Shown here in pieces: positions 34,260 through 42,951 of a stretch of DNA of 45,646 nucleotides (position 1 is the stretch's first letter; every line of letters starts with the position of its first letter). Both the position numbers and the translations under genes were made by a program. This stretch comes from Eubacteriales bacterium (GTDB lineage: Bacteria; Bacillota; Clostridia; Lachnospirales; Lachnospiraceae). The stretch spans positions 1 to 45,646 of the forward strand of contig JAUNPU010000025.1 of NCBI GenBank assembly GCA_030536555.1, written 5' to 3'. The notes beneath the pieces are model-generated. The model saw only the letters and a list, made by a program, of their open reading frames with translations. It searched no databases and was not told the origin of the DNA.

Positions 34260-34306
34260 CTACTAGATATAGTTTATTATTTAACACCAGTACCTATATC
34301 TGGTGC
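34260..34306 (-). promoter_or_regulatory. Tandem NrdR boxes upstream of nrdD
   Basis: CTAGATATAG (34263-34272) and CTATATCTGG (34294-34303) match the NrdR core CWATATATWG at 9/10 and 8/10. They start exactly 31 nt apart, the known same-face spacing for NrdR. They should mediate ATP/dATP-dependent repression of nrdD. Confidence 0.8.
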
Positions 34307-34376
34307 GCTATTATCATACTACAAAAGTGGGAAGATGGGAAGGGGGAAGTTGAAGAATATTTTTGGCGTTTTTTCC

Positions 34377-34405
34377 TTGAATAATCCCCCACCATGCGGT
34401 ATGAT
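34377..34405 (+). promoter_or_regulatory. Promoter of the carboxypeptidase gene
   Basis: TTGAAT (34377-34382) lies 17 nt from TATGAT (34400-34405), about 60 nt before the TTG start. Confidence 0.65.
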
Positions 34406-34465
34406 TAAAATTGCGGGATTTTATCATTCCAGCACTACAAACATACCTGGGGAGGATATTTTGAT

Positions 34466-35971
34466 TTGAAGCGAAAGATAAAACGATTACTGACCTTTCT
34501 GCTGGCCTGCCAGCTTTTTCTCATAACCGCCTACGCGAACCCCGACTGGCCGTCGGACACAGGAGTTCAGGCGGAATCCGGCATTGTCATGGACGCGGAT
34601 TCCGGTGCTGTTCTGTTCGGGCAGAACATTCACAACGCCTACCCGCCCGCCAGCATCACCAAGATCCTGACCGCACTTTTAGTGGTGGAGAACTGTGAAC
34701 TGGATGAGACCGTTACCTTCTCCGAGACCGCCATGATGAGCGTAGAGGCAGACAGCGGCAACAAGCTAAGTCTTGTGACCGGCGACCAGATGACCGTGGA
34801 GGATGCCCTCTACTCTCTGCTGCTGATCTCCGTGAACCAGGCTGCCAATGCCCTGGCGGAGCATGTGGCAGGCGACATTCCTTCCTTCGTGGACATGATG
34901 AATGCGAAGATTGCGGAGCTTGGCTGTCAGGACAGCCACTTTGAGAACCCGTCCGGCTTAAACGGCGACACCCAGAATGTGTCCGCCTACGACATGGCGC
35001 TGATTGCCAGAGCCGCTTACGCCAATGAGACTCTGCTGAAGATCAGCTCCGATCTCACCCACACCATTGCTCCTACCACCAACAATCCGGAGGGCGTGTC
35101 CTTCCGCACGGAGCATCGCCTGCTCTACACCGACGACGACACCAGCCCCTATTACTTCCCTGCTGCTGTGGCAGGAAAGACCGGCTACCTCTTAAAGGCG
35201 GGCAACACACTGGTAACCTACGCCGAGGAGGATGACCGGAAGCTGGTTTCCGTGATCCTGAAGGGGCAGCCCCGTCAGTATTTCGTGGATGCAAAATCTC
35301 TGATGGAGTTCGGCTTCCGCAGCTTCCACAACATCGAGATTGCCACAAGGGAGAGCCGCTACGTGACCGGCGACGGTCTCATCAACTTAGACGGCACCGA
35401 CTATAAATCCTCCGAGCTGATGATCGAGCCGGGCCGCTTCCTGACCCTTCCGAACAATGCCGATTTTGATGCCGCAGAGCTGACTCTGGGAGCGATTCCC
35501 GAAGGCACGGAGCATCCCGCCAACGCACTGGCGCAGCTCACCTACACCTACAATGACCGGGTGATCGGAACAGCATTTCTGATGTCGAAGGAGATGCCCG
35601 CTGTCCCGGAGACAGACGCAGACGGCAATCAGACTGGAGAAACCAATGCAGACGGCACTCCGCTGACCCCTGACAGCTCCGCGTCAAATGGAAACGGCAG
35701 TGATGGCAGTGCAGACGGCACCACCGGCAAGGACGCCGAGGCAGACAGTAAGCACACCACCGGAGGTTCTTCTGTTCCCGTACTTCCGATCATACTGGTA
35801 ACCCTTTTGATCGCCCTGGCGGCATCCGCAGTCGGCTGGATTCTCTACAGCCGCAAGAAAGAAGCCGAAGCCCTGGCACGCCGCCGCGAGCAGCGACGCA
35901 AGCGCTTACAGGAGTCCGGCGAGGAAGAAGAATTCAACCGTCTCTTAGAAGAACGGAAGCAGCGCACATAG
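34466..35971 (+). CDS. Membrane-anchored D-alanyl-D-alanine carboxypeptidase (low-molecular-weight PBP)
   Basis: This enzyme trims the terminal D-Ala of peptidoglycan stem peptides outside the membrane. The 501-residue protein has a signal peptide (about 1-24). Active-site motifs are S63-ITK (SxxK), S122-VN (SxN) and K238-TG. A beta-rich DacB/PBP5 C-terminal domain follows. After an Asn/Gly/Asp-rich linker comes a true membrane helix (PVLPIILVTLLIALAASAVGWILYS) with a basic tail, rather than the amphipathic anchor of E. coli PBP5. Translation starts at TTG 34466; GGGGAGG lies 10 nt upstream and no ATG fits. It is monocistronic between its own promoter and a two-way terminator. Confidence 0.93.
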   Translation: MKRKIKRLLTFLLACQLFLITAYANPDWPSDTGVQAESGIVMDADSGAVLFGQNIHNAYPPASITKILTALLVVENCELDETVTFSETAMMSVEADSGNKLSLVTGDQMTVEDALYSLLLISVNQAANALAEHVAGDIPSFVDMMNAKIAELGCQDSHFENPSGLNGDTQNVSAYDMALIARAAYANETLLKISSDLTHTIAPTTNNPEGVSFRTEHRLLYTDDDTSPYYFPAAVAGKTGYLLKAGNTLVTYAEEDDRKLVSVILKGQPRQYFVDAKSLMEFGFRSFHNIEIATRESRYVTGDGLINLDGTDYKSSELMIEPGRFLTLPNNADFDAAELTLGAIPEGTEHPANALAQLTYTYNDRVIGTAFLMSKEMPAVPETDADGNQTGETNADGTPLTPDSSASNGNGSDGSADGTTGKDAEADSKHTTGGSSVPVLPIILVTLLIALAASAVGWILYSRKKEAEALARRREQRRKRLQESGEEEEFNRLLEERKQRT

Positions 35972-35975
35972 CAAA

Positions 35976-36026
35976 AATCCCCGCGCAGCCGGTTCCTTTC
36001 AAAACCGGCTGTACGGGGATTCTTTT
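35976..36026. terminator. Bidirectional terminator of the carboxypeptidase and ABC operon
   Basis: AATCCCCG (35976-35983) pairs with CGGGGATT (36014-36021), and AGCCGGTT (35987-35994) with AACCGGCT (36003-36010), flanked by A-runs and T-runs. It serves both convergent transcripts. Confidence 0.85.
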
Positions 36027-36034
36027 TATCTGAT

Positions 36035-36916
36035 TTAACCTTTCACTGCACCCATGGTAATACCCTGTGTGAAGTACTTCTGGAAGCACAGGAACACGAT
36101 GATGATCGGAACTGCTGCCAGCGCCGCACCTGCCATGATCAGACCGAAGTCGTTGGACATCTCGCTCAGCTTACTTGCGATACCAAGAGAAATGGTCTTC
36201 GCCTCATTCTGAGTCAGCATAACCAGCTGCAACGGGTACTCATTCCAGGAGTTGATGAACGTGAAGATTGCCAGTGCACCAAATCCGGGCTTAATGATCG
36301 GGAATGCTACTTCCAGGAAGGTTCTCAACTCGCCTGCACCGTCGATGCGGGCAGCTTCCAGCAGGGATACCGGAATATTCTCTGAGAACTGCTTCATCAG
36401 GAATACGCCGAAGGGCCATCCTACTACCGGGAAGATTACTGCAAACATGGAACCCCAGATGGAGCGGAGCAGCCCTAAGTCGGACATTTCCTTCATCAAC
36501 GGGATCAGGATAACCTGCTTCGGCAGTGCCATCGCACATACGAACAGACCGAAGATCAGTCCCTTGCCCCAGAACCGCTTCTTCGCCAGAACATAACCGG
36601 CCAGGGAAGAGGTTGCACAGGTTAAAAACATTGCTACTACAGAGATAAATACACTGTTGAACAGCCAGCGGATCGCCATGGGCATCTTGATGCCGAACAG
36701 CTCGGTGCCGCTCTTGAACAGACGATAGTAGTTATCCCAGGTAATGGTGGTCGGGATCCACTTTACCATCTCGCCCGACTTGATGATGATATCGCTCTTT
36801 TCCTTCACAGAACCGGTGATGATCCAGTACAGAGGAAAGAGGAAAAATACAGCCAGTACCGCAAGGATCATAGCCACGATGATCGTGTACGGTGTGATCG
36901 CTCTCTTTTTATCCAT
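36035..36916 (-). CDS. Carbohydrate ABC permease, MalG type
   Basis: The 293-residue permease has six helices starting IIVAMILAVLAVFFLFPLYWIITG. Its EAA loop (LEAARIDGAGELRTFLEVAFPIIKPG) lies near residue 190. It is the last gene of a binding protein-permease-permease operon and forms the channel with the preceding permease. No ATPase is encoded locally, as is usual for MsmK-sharing systems. The substrate is unknown but presumably a sugar or amino sugar, given the RpiR-type regulator. Confidence 0.9.
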   Translation of the reverse strand: MDKKRAITPYTIIVAMILAVLAVFFLFPLYWIITGSVKEKSDIIIKSGEMVKWIPTTITWDNYYRLFKSGTELFGIKMPMAIRWLFNSVFISVVAMFLTCATSSLAGYVLAKKRFWGKGLIFGLFVCAMALPKQVILIPLMKEMSDLGLLRSIWGSMFAVIFPVVGWPFGVFLMKQFSENIPVSLLEAARIDGAGELRTFLEVAFPIIKPGFGALAIFTFINSWNEYPLQLVMLTQNEAKTISLGIASKLSEMSNDFGLIMAGAALAAVPIIIVFLCFQKYFTQGITMGAVKG

Positions 36917-36929
36917 AATCCCCGCCCCC

Positions 36930-37865
36930 TTATTCTGTGGTTCCGCCGTTCATGACCTTAAACTGCAGGGCACTGAACAGAGCGATTACGATTGCCAGGA
37001 TAACACCCATTGCATCGGCATAACCGAATTCCTTGGTGGTCTTAAATGCAATCTCATACAACAGATACATAACCGTGCTGGTGCTGTAGTTCGGACCGCC
37101 GGAGGTCAACAGCTGGATCAGTGCGAAGCACTGGAAACTGTTGATGGTGGTGATAACTGCCACGTACAGGGTGGTCGGCATGATGGACGGCCACTTGATC
37201 TTCCAGAATACCTGGAAATCATTGGCTCCGTCAACCTTCGCAGCCTCCTCCAAGGAAGCGTCCACGTTGCCGAGAGCAGCCACATAAAGCACGATCGGCT
37301 GACCGATGGAGGTGGTGAACAGAATCAGAATGATACACCACAGAGCCATGGACTCGCCGGACGTCCACGGAAGGGGCTGTCCGCCAAATGCCTTGATCAC
37401 GTAGTTCAGCAGACCGTCGTACTTATCGAACATCCACTTCCACACAACTGTTACTGCTACGGAACCGGTAACAACCGGCAGGTAGAATACACAGCGATAG
37501 AAGGAACGGATACCGGAACGCATCTTGTAGATGGCAGTGCCGACCCACAGAGAGAATGCGGTAACCGCCGGTACGGATACTGCCACGATAATAACCGTAT
37601 TCACAGCTGACTTCAGGAAGATCTTATCCTGGAACAGCCGGATGTAGTTCTGAAATCCCACGAACTTACCCACCGGGTCATTGAAGTTCGCATCGGTAAA
37701 GCTGGTGAAAATGCCCATTGCCATAGGCGTAATAACGAATCCAAAGAAGAAGATCAGCGCCGGGAGAAGAAACAGATAAGAAGTGATGGTCTCTCTGCGC
37801 TGAAGCACCAGACTGCGTGACGGTGCTTTCTGCTTTGGCTGCTTGCCGGTTGCTGCATTCGCCAT
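36930..37865 (-). CDS. Carbohydrate ABC permease, MalF type
   Basis: The 311-residue permease has six helices (first YLFLLPALIFFFGFVITPMAMGIFTSF). Its EAA loop (LEEAAKVDGANDFQVFWKIKWPSIMPT) lies near residue 210. ATG 37865 is chosen because AAGGA lies 10 nt upstream; the GTG at 37874 is too close to it. It partners with the downstream permease. A strong hairpin separates it from the binding-protein gene, which would let the binding protein be made in excess. Confidence 0.9.
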   Translation of the reverse strand: MANAATGKQPKQKAPSRSLVLQRRETITSYLFLLPALIFFFGFVITPMAMGIFTSFTDANFNDPVGKFVGFQNYIRLFQDKIFLKSAVNTVIIVAVSVPAVTAFSLWVGTAIYKMRSGIRSFYRCVFYLPVVTGSVAVTVVWKWMFDKYDGLLNYVIKAFGGQPLPWTSGESMALWCIILILFTTSIGQPIVLYVAALGNVDASLEEAAKVDGANDFQVFWKIKWPSIMPTTLYVAVITTINSFQCFALIQLLTSGGPNYSTSTVMYLLYEIAFKTTKEFGYADAMGVILAIVIALFSALQFKVMNGGTTE

Positions 37866-37927
37866 ATCTTGCACATCCTTTCAAAATAATCGTCCGGCAG
37901 GCGGTCTCTCAGACCCCTTACCGGAAA

Positions 37928-37962
37928 CTCCCTCCCCCCTGCCTGATGCAGGGGAAAGGGAG
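37928..37962 (-). promoter_or_regulatory. Intercistronic hairpin between binding-protein and permease genes
   Basis: CTCCCT and CCCCTGC pair with GCAGGGG and AGGGAG around a 5-nt loop. No U-run follows, so it probably stabilises the upstream message or attenuates expression rather than terminating. Confidence 0.65.
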
Positions 37963-38004
37963 CACACATTGAGTTACTATGTAACAATTATAATCTGCCG
38001 TTCA

Positions 38005-39336
38005 TCAGCCAGCGTTGGCACTGGTATTGAACTCATCTGCAGCTGCCTGCGGATCGGTACCGTTGAAGATCTGCTGCAGCATATTGAACCACAGCGGACG
38101 CATCGCTGCAAAACCTGCACGGGTGTTGTAGTACGGTCCATAATACTGTGCCCAGGATGCCAGCATAGCTTTATGCTCGTCGCCAGGATACAGATCGCCG
38201 AAGGAAGTGCGAACCGGGAATGCATTGGTCTTCACTACGCTCTTCGGGCCCCATTCAGCGTCATCACAGATGAACTTGATGAATTCCTTGGATGCGTTTG
38301 CACGTGCTTCGTCTTTGTTGTCGAATACACAGAAGCCGTTTACCAGGTACTCTAAGGAAGGCTTGCCATCCTCAGACGGGAACGGAACTGCAATCTGGGT
38401 GTAATCCTCAGACTTGTAGGTAACCTCTGCGGAAGTACCATAGCAGAATGTCATAGCACAGGTCTCCTGCTGGAACTTCTGCAGCTCGTCTGCTGCTGCC
38501 ATATCAAAGCCTGCATCGATGGACTTCGCCTCGTACATGGACTTTAACAGAGTCAGTGCTTCCACACCCTTCTCATCGATGTTCCACTTGCCGTCCTCAC
38601 CTACGATGGAGGAGCTGTACAGGTTGTTCACCAGTGCACGGGTACCCTGGTCGCCGCCCTGTCCGCCGCAGTATACGATAGCCGGAACCTGAGTCGGAGC
38701 TGCATCGCGGAGTGCTTCACACATCTTAACGAAGTTATCGGTGGTCCAGGTACGGTCACCCTCTAAGTTCACGTACTGGAGAGCGTCTGCTTTCTCAAGA
38801 GCCTCTTTGTTCAGTCCCATGTAGAACGGTGCGGAAGAGATCGGATACATCCAGGTCTTGCCGTCAGCGCCGACACAGGTCTCAACCAGAGCTTCACTGG
38901 TCAGGTCATCCTTCAGACCTTCCATCATGTCATCCAGGGAAACCAGATAGCCTGCGTTACCAAACTCGATGATACGTCCAGGTGCATCGAACAGGATGTC
39001 CGGTGCGGTTCCGGAAGTGATTGCTGCGGTCAGCTTATCCGGACCGGAAGTGAAGTCGATATACTCTACTTTTACTTTCATGTCGTCATGGGCTGCGTTG
39101 AATGCATCAACAACCTCCTGCTCGTAGCCGGTATCCACACCGAATGTGGGGAATGCCCACCATACGATCTCGGTTACTCCGCCCTCTGCCGGAGCTGCCT
39201 CGGTAGCTGCTGCCTCTGCCTTGGTCTCTGCTGCTGCCGGAGCTGCTGTGGTCTCAGCCGGTTTGCTTCCGCCGCATCCTGCCAGAGTGGTTGCTGCCAG
39301 CACTGTCGCCAGCCCTAATGATACTAATTTCCTCAT
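38005..39336 (-). CDS. Carbohydrate ABC solute-binding lipoprotein (family 1)
   Basis: The 443-residue surface lipoprotein has a signal ending LAGC near residue 20 and an Ala/Glu/Thr tether. A family 1 binding fold follows (EIVWWAFPTFGVDTGYEQEVVDAFNAAHDDMKVKVEYIDF; SGTAPDILFDAPGRIIEFGNAGYLVSLDD; AMTFCYGTSAEVTYK). GGAGG lies about 8 nt before the ATG. It is transcribed from a perfect-consensus promoter and is the first gene of the transporter operon. Sequence does not reveal the ligand. The MurR/RpiR regulator next to it, which carries a SIS sugar-phosphate domain, suggests a phosphorylated sugar or amino-sugar product signals induction. Confidence 0.9.
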   Translation of the reverse strand: MRKLVSLGLATVLAATTLAGCGGSKPAETTAAPAAAETKAEAAATEAAPAEGGVTEIVWWAFPTFGVDTGYEQEVVDAFNAAHDDMKVKVEYIDFTSGPDKLTAAITSGTAPDILFDAPGRIIEFGNAGYLVSLDDMMEGLKDDLTSEALVETCVGADGKTWMYPISSAPFYMGLNKEALEKADALQYVNLEGDRTWTTDNFVKMCEALRDAAPTQVPAIVYCGGQGGDQGTRALVNNLYSSSIVGEDGKWNIDEKGVEALTLLKSMYEAKSIDAGFDMAAADELQKFQQETCAMTFCYGTSAEVTYKSEDYTQIAVPFPSEDGKPSLEYLVNGFCVFDNKDEARANASKEFIKFICDDAEWGPKSVVKTNAFPVRTSFGDLYPGDEHKAMLASWAQYYGPYYNTRAGFAAMRPLWFNMLQQIFNGTDPQAAADEFNTSANAG

Positions 39337-39431
39337 ACCTTCTCCTCCTTTTGATTAAGGTCATTTGTTACAAGAGGTACCGCGTTCATTAAGTCCCCAC
39401 CAATCCCGCCGTCCCTCATGCTGATGAAACA

Positions 39432-39460
39432 ATTATATCTCAGAAATTTTCTCTTGTCAA
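39432..39460 (-). promoter_or_regulatory. Consensus promoter of the sugar ABC operon with spacer palindrome
   Basis: TTGACA (39455-39460) lies 17 nt from TATAAT (39432-39437) on the minus strand, a perfect sigma-A promoter. The spacer holds AGAAA-T-TTTCT (39442-39452), a candidate operator for the RpiR-type regulator encoded next door. Confidence 0.8.
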
Positions 39461-39512
39461 TCTTAAATAAAAAAAATTTTTCTTTTCTCTTTTTTTAGGA
39501 AACTTTTTTTAT

Positions 39513-40367
39513 TTAGCACATTTTCGGCAGTACCGACTCGGATGTCTTTTCGTTAATTTTACTACAACGGTCATAATAGCGCCGATAATACTCCGTGTAC
39601 ATCAGGTCCACCAGGAACAGCTGGCTGATCTCCGCCGAGGTGGAGCCGCCCTGCAGCGGTCCCTCATTGGCGCCGCTGAGCAGCGTAATATCCGCGTAGG
39701 AGGTAAGAGGTGACTTGACGAAGCGGGTCAGGCAGATGGTCCGGGCACCGGCATTCTTGGCAAGCTCCGCCACGTGAATCGTATCCTTGGTGGCTCCGGA
39801 GTAGGAAAACAGCACCGCAACGTCCTCCGGTCCCAGCATGGATGCAGCGATCGCCTGCATATGAGAATCCTGGATGCAGTACACCTTCGGCTCAATGCGC
39901 AGGAACTTGTTCATCGCCTTCAGCGCTGTCAGCAGGCTGGCTCCGACTCCGAAGAAGTAGATTCGCTTCGCCTCATGAAGATAATCGATTGCTCTGCTGA
40001 ACTTCCGCTCATCCAGCAGGGAGTAGGTCTCCGTCAGTGCGTTCAGGTTGGTATTCAGCACCTTCTTTGCCAGCTCCGGGAAGTCATCATCCAGACTGAT
40101 GTCCCCGTCGAATTCTCTCCGGTCCTCCGCTCCGCTTCTGAGACTTAGGGAAAGCATCATCTTAAACTCCTGATACCCCTTTAAGTCCATGGTCTTGCAG
40201 AACCGGAACACGCTGGTATCTCCCACTGCGCATGCCTCCGCCAGATCCGTGATTGACATGAACAGGACCTCCTTCGGGTTTTGCAGAATGTAATCCGCCA
40301 CCTTCTTCTCCGCTTTGGTGAACTGATTGTATGCTGATCTGATCTTTGTTAAGAAATCTCCTTCCAT
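39513..40367 (-). CDS. MurR/RpiR-family transcriptional regulator
   Basis: The 284-residue regulator has an N-terminal RpiR helix-turn-helix (about 1-77: FTKAEKKVADYILQNPKEVLFMSITDLAEACAVGDTSVFRFCKTMDLKGYQEFK). A SIS domain (about 110-250) follows, with sugar-phosphate contacts FFGVGASLLTALKAMNKF and LFSYSGATKDTIHVAELAKNAGA. Such proteins sense sugar phosphates and repress or activate sugar use. GGGAG lies 9 nt before the ATG. It lies immediately upstream of the ABC operon on the same strand but has a separate promoter, so control of the transporter is likely. Confidence 0.92.
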   Translation of the reverse strand: MEGDFLTKIRSAYNQFTKAEKKVADYILQNPKEVLFMSITDLAEACAVGDTSVFRFCKTMDLKGYQEFKMMLSLSLRSGAEDRREFDGDISLDDDFPELAKKVLNTNLNALTETYSLLDERKFSRAIDYLHEAKRIYFFGVGASLLTALKAMNKFLRIEPKVYCIQDSHMQAIAASMLGPEDVAVLFSYSGATKDTIHVAELAKNAGARTICLTRFVKSPLTSYADITLLSGANEGPLQGGSTSAEISQLFLVDLMYTEYYRRYYDRCSKINEKTSESVLPKMC

Positions 40368-40419
40368 ATAGACATTCTCCCTTTCTTCTCACGTTTTCCA
40401 TATATTTTATCTGATTATA

Positions 40420-40448
40420 ACTATAACATGTAAGAAATATCTTTTCAA
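40420..40448 (-). promoter_or_regulatory. Promoter of the RpiR-type regulator gene
   Basis: TTGAAA (40443-40448) lies 17 nt from TATAGT (40420-40425) on the minus strand. Confidence 0.65.
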
Positions 40449-40551
40449 TTATTATATTAAATAAAAAATATCTTTTTATTTCGTTATTTTCACTGAAATT
40501 CCCGCTTCCGCAGATAATTCACCCCACAATTCCTGCCTCCAGACACAGCTT

Positions 40552-40590
40552 CACCCCTGCGCAGAGCCAATGCCGCTCTGCGCAGGGGTG
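40552..40590. terminator. Strong GC-rich hairpin after the SGNH hydrolase gene
   Basis: CACCCCTGCGCAGAG (40552-40566) and CTCTGCGCAGGGGTG (40576-40590) form a perfect 15-bp stem with a 9-nt loop. There is no U-run on the minus strand, so it may be a factor-assisted terminator or a 3'-end stabiliser. Confidence 0.65.
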
Positions 40591-40630
40591 ACAGGTAATT
40601 CTATCTGCTCTGCCTGTACGGATTCCTGTT

Positions 40631-41308
40631 TCAGCAGTCCTGGGAGCTGGTCTGCACGGACTCCTGTTTCAGCAGTTTAGGAATCCGCTCTGCCAGCGCC
40701 TCTGCCAGCTGTCGGTGTCCTTCCTCGGTCAGATGCATGTAGTCCACGTGATTGTATGCGGTCACAACGCTGTTGGCATCAAAGAACGCACAGCCGGTCA
40801 GCCTGGCGATCTTCTCATACTCCGCCGCCAGCCCCTCGGACTTCTCCGCACAGCCGCGGCCCATGACCCCGAATACCTCCGTCTGCTCATACTCCTTCTC
40901 GATGTTCTTCGGAGTCACAATAAGGATCTTCGAACCACCAGCTCCCCAGGCATCCGTGGAAGCCTTCGCCTTGTCGATCAGGCGCTTCAGTCCCTGGGCG
41001 ATGCACGCCGGGTTCACGCCGAACCGCTCCTTGGTGTCGTTGGTTCCCAGCATGATTACCAGCAGGTCCACCGGCTCATGGCTCATCAGACAGGGGAAGA
41101 TATAGTCAAGCCCCGACAGCCCCTCATAGATCGGATCATCAAAGCAGGTGGTCCGTCCGCCAAGACCTTCCTCGATCACCAGATATTCGTCCCCCAGTTT
41201 CTGCTGTAACAGACAGGTCCACCGCTCCGTCTCGTCAAATCTTCCGTTGGTCACCGCCTTGTAACCGTGTGTATTCGAATCCCCAAAACATACAATGTGT
41301 TTTCTCAT
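40631..41308 (-). CDS. SGNH/GDSL-family hydrolase (esterase)
   Basis: The 225-residue cytoplasmic esterase of the SGNH fold shows block I FGDSNTHG (Ser11), block II glycine in GLGGRTT, block III GTND (Asn90) and block V DYMH (D189, H192). It resembles the arylesterase/acetylxylan esterase-like group that removes acetyl or other acyl groups from sugars. No signal peptide is seen, so it would act on imported sugars. GGAGA precedes the ATG. A 38-bp tandem duplication overlaps its 3' end (40621-40676); because 38 is not a multiple of three, the duplication created the present stop and tail. It follows the subtilase gene by 36 nt. Confidence 0.9.
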   Translation of the reverse strand: MRKHIVCFGDSNTHGYKAVTNGRFDETERWTCLLQQKLGDEYLVIEEGLGGRTTCFDDPIYEGLSGLDYIFPCLMSHEPVDLLVIMLGTNDTKERFGVNPACIAQGLKRLIDKAKASTDAWGAGGSKILIVTPKNIEKEYEQTEVFGVMGRGCAEKSEGLAAEYEKIARLTGCAFFDANSVVTAYNHVDYMHLTEEGHRQLAEALAERIPKLLKQESVQTSSQDC

Positions 41309-41344
41309 GATATCTTCTCCTGGTTCCTGTTATGGTTGTTGCTG

Positions 41345-42721
41345 CTATGACTGTTCCTGCTGTGGCTGTGGCTGCTGCGGCTGTTCCTGCTGTGGCTGCC
41401 TGCCATAAGTGATTGCCCCGTAGACGTCCAGCGCCCCGTTTGACACCAGCTTGCCTTCCAGCCCCGGATACTTCCTGGATGACTCCATCAGCACCCGCTT
41501 CACATCCGTCAGCGCCAGATCTGTCCGGTAAGAGTACAAAAACGCCGCCGCCCCTGTCACCATAGGCGCCGCCATGGAGGTGCCCGTCATGTAGGCATAT
41601 CCATTGTTGGGAGTTGTGCTGACTATATAGGTCCCCGGTGCCGCAATATCCACATTTTTCGCTCCGTAGTTGGAGCTTTTCTCCAGATTGCCGTCAAACA
41701 TCAGATTCCCCACGGAGATAATATTGTCCAGCTGAAAGCCGCTTGGATAGTCTTTCGTCTCATCAATATTGATTCCGATTCCTTCCGAATCCCCGTTTCC
41801 TGCCGAAACCACAAACAGCATCTTCGAATCCCGCATCACCTGCTCCAGAGTCGGATAATAATCCGTGGTTCCGAAGCTCAGATTGCAGATGGAAGCACCG
41901 TTGGACTCCGCATACTGGATTGCACGGATCACTGCCTGCTCCTCTCCCAGTCCGTCCTTGGTTCCCAGCGCCTTCACCGGCATCACCTTCACATGGGCAT
42001 TGTCCGCAATGCCTGCGATGCCTCTGGACTTACGGACTGCGGCGATGGTTCCGGCTGCATGGGTCCCGTGGTCATCCTCCTCCCCCGTAAAGATCTGATT
42101 GTTATCGCTGAAAAAGTTCCAGCCGTTCACATCGTCCACATAGCCATTGCCGTCATTGTCAATGCCGTCTCCGGCGATCTCATCCTCGTTGACCCAGATG
42201 GAACCTTCCAGGTCCGGATGGCTGATGTCGATTCCTGTATCGATCACCGCAACCACCACGTCCCGCCGCGGCTCCGTGCTGCTGTCATACAGATTCCATG
42301 CCGGAAGGATGTTGATGTCCACCCCTCTTTTGGAGGTGATTGTCTCGATCTCGTAGGCGGATGGCCCCTCCACCGGCGGCTTGATGCCGAGCTTGTTGGA
42401 GAGATCGATGACCTTCGCCAGCTTTGGATTGCTGTTTCGGAACTTGTTCACCACTTCCAGATACTGCAGCTCGCCGTCATTTTTCAGACCCCACTGATAC
42501 CGGGCGTAGGGGTCGCTGGCTGACAGATTCTCCACCCCCGGTCCGTAGACGTGGAGGCGAAATCCCTTCTGTGCCGCTTTCGTCTGTTCCTTACCCGCTT
42601 CTGCCCCGTCAGACTGCACGGCACGCTCCGGCACCACACATTCCTGCCCCCGGGCAGCCGTCGGCATCAGCAGCACTCCCGCTGCCGCCAGAGCCGCACA
42701 TATTCTGCTTCTATGTCTCAT
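41345..42721 (-). CDS. Secreted subtilisin-like serine protease (S8)
   Basis: The 458-residue protease has a cleavable signal (about 1-25, hydrophobic then TAARG) and a pro-region of about 100 residues. The catalytic triad is D161 (VIDTGID), H218 (DDHGTHAAG) and S382 (GTSMAAP), with oxyanion N309 (VSAGNGD). An acidic DNDGNGYVDD loop near residue 188 looks calcium-binding. The C-terminus ends in a Gln/Pro repeat tail (QPQQEQ units) encoded by repeated DNA at about 41349-41398. It has an AGGA ribosome site. A short GTGGGC/GCCCAC hairpin lies in its leader (42743-42759). Likely role: extracellular peptide nutrition or processing of surface proteins. Confidence 0.93.
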   Translation of the reverse strand: MRHRSRICAALAAAGVLLMPTAARGQECVVPERAVQSDGAEAGKEQTKAAQKGFRLHVYGPGVENLSASDPYARYQWGLKNDGELQYLEVVNKFRNSNPKLAKVIDLSNKLGIKPPVEGPSAYEIETITSKRGVDINILPAWNLYDSSTEPRRDVVVAVIDTGIDISHPDLEGSIWVNEDEIAGDGIDNDGNGYVDDVNGWNFFSDNNQIFTGEEDDHGTHAAGTIAAVRKSRGIAGIADNAHVKVMPVKALGTKDGLGEEQAVIRAIQYAESNGASICNLSFGTTDYYPTLEQVMRDSKMLFVVSAGNGDSEGIGINIDETKDYPSGFQLDNIISVGNLMFDGNLEKSSNYGAKNVDIAAPGTYIVSTTPNNGYAYMTGTSMAAPMVTGAAAFLYSYRTDLALTDVKRVLMESSRKYPGLEGKLVSNGALDVYGAITYGRQPQQEQPQQPQPQQEQS

Positions 42722-42847
42722 ATTTTATTCCTGCACTTTCCAGTGGGCACTTTGCCCACATCTCCATTGGTTTCCCCTCCAATGTACTCCAGTATAACAC
42801 AGATTATCCGGATGTGGTGAAAAATAAATGAAAACTTCCGGACAACA

Positions 42848-42879
42848 GAAAAGCCCCAGAGACTTATCATCCCTGGGGC
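42848..42879 (-). terminator. Terminator of tuf
   Basis: GCCCCAG (42853-42859) and CTGGGGC (42873-42879) form a stem with a 13-nt loop, followed by TTTTC on the minus strand, about 75 nt past the tuf stop. Confidence 0.8.
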
Positions 42880-42951
42880 GTCCTTACGCTTGGTCACAAA
42901 TCACGCATACACGTGAAGTTTATATATCAGTTTGCTGTACGCAGCTATTAA

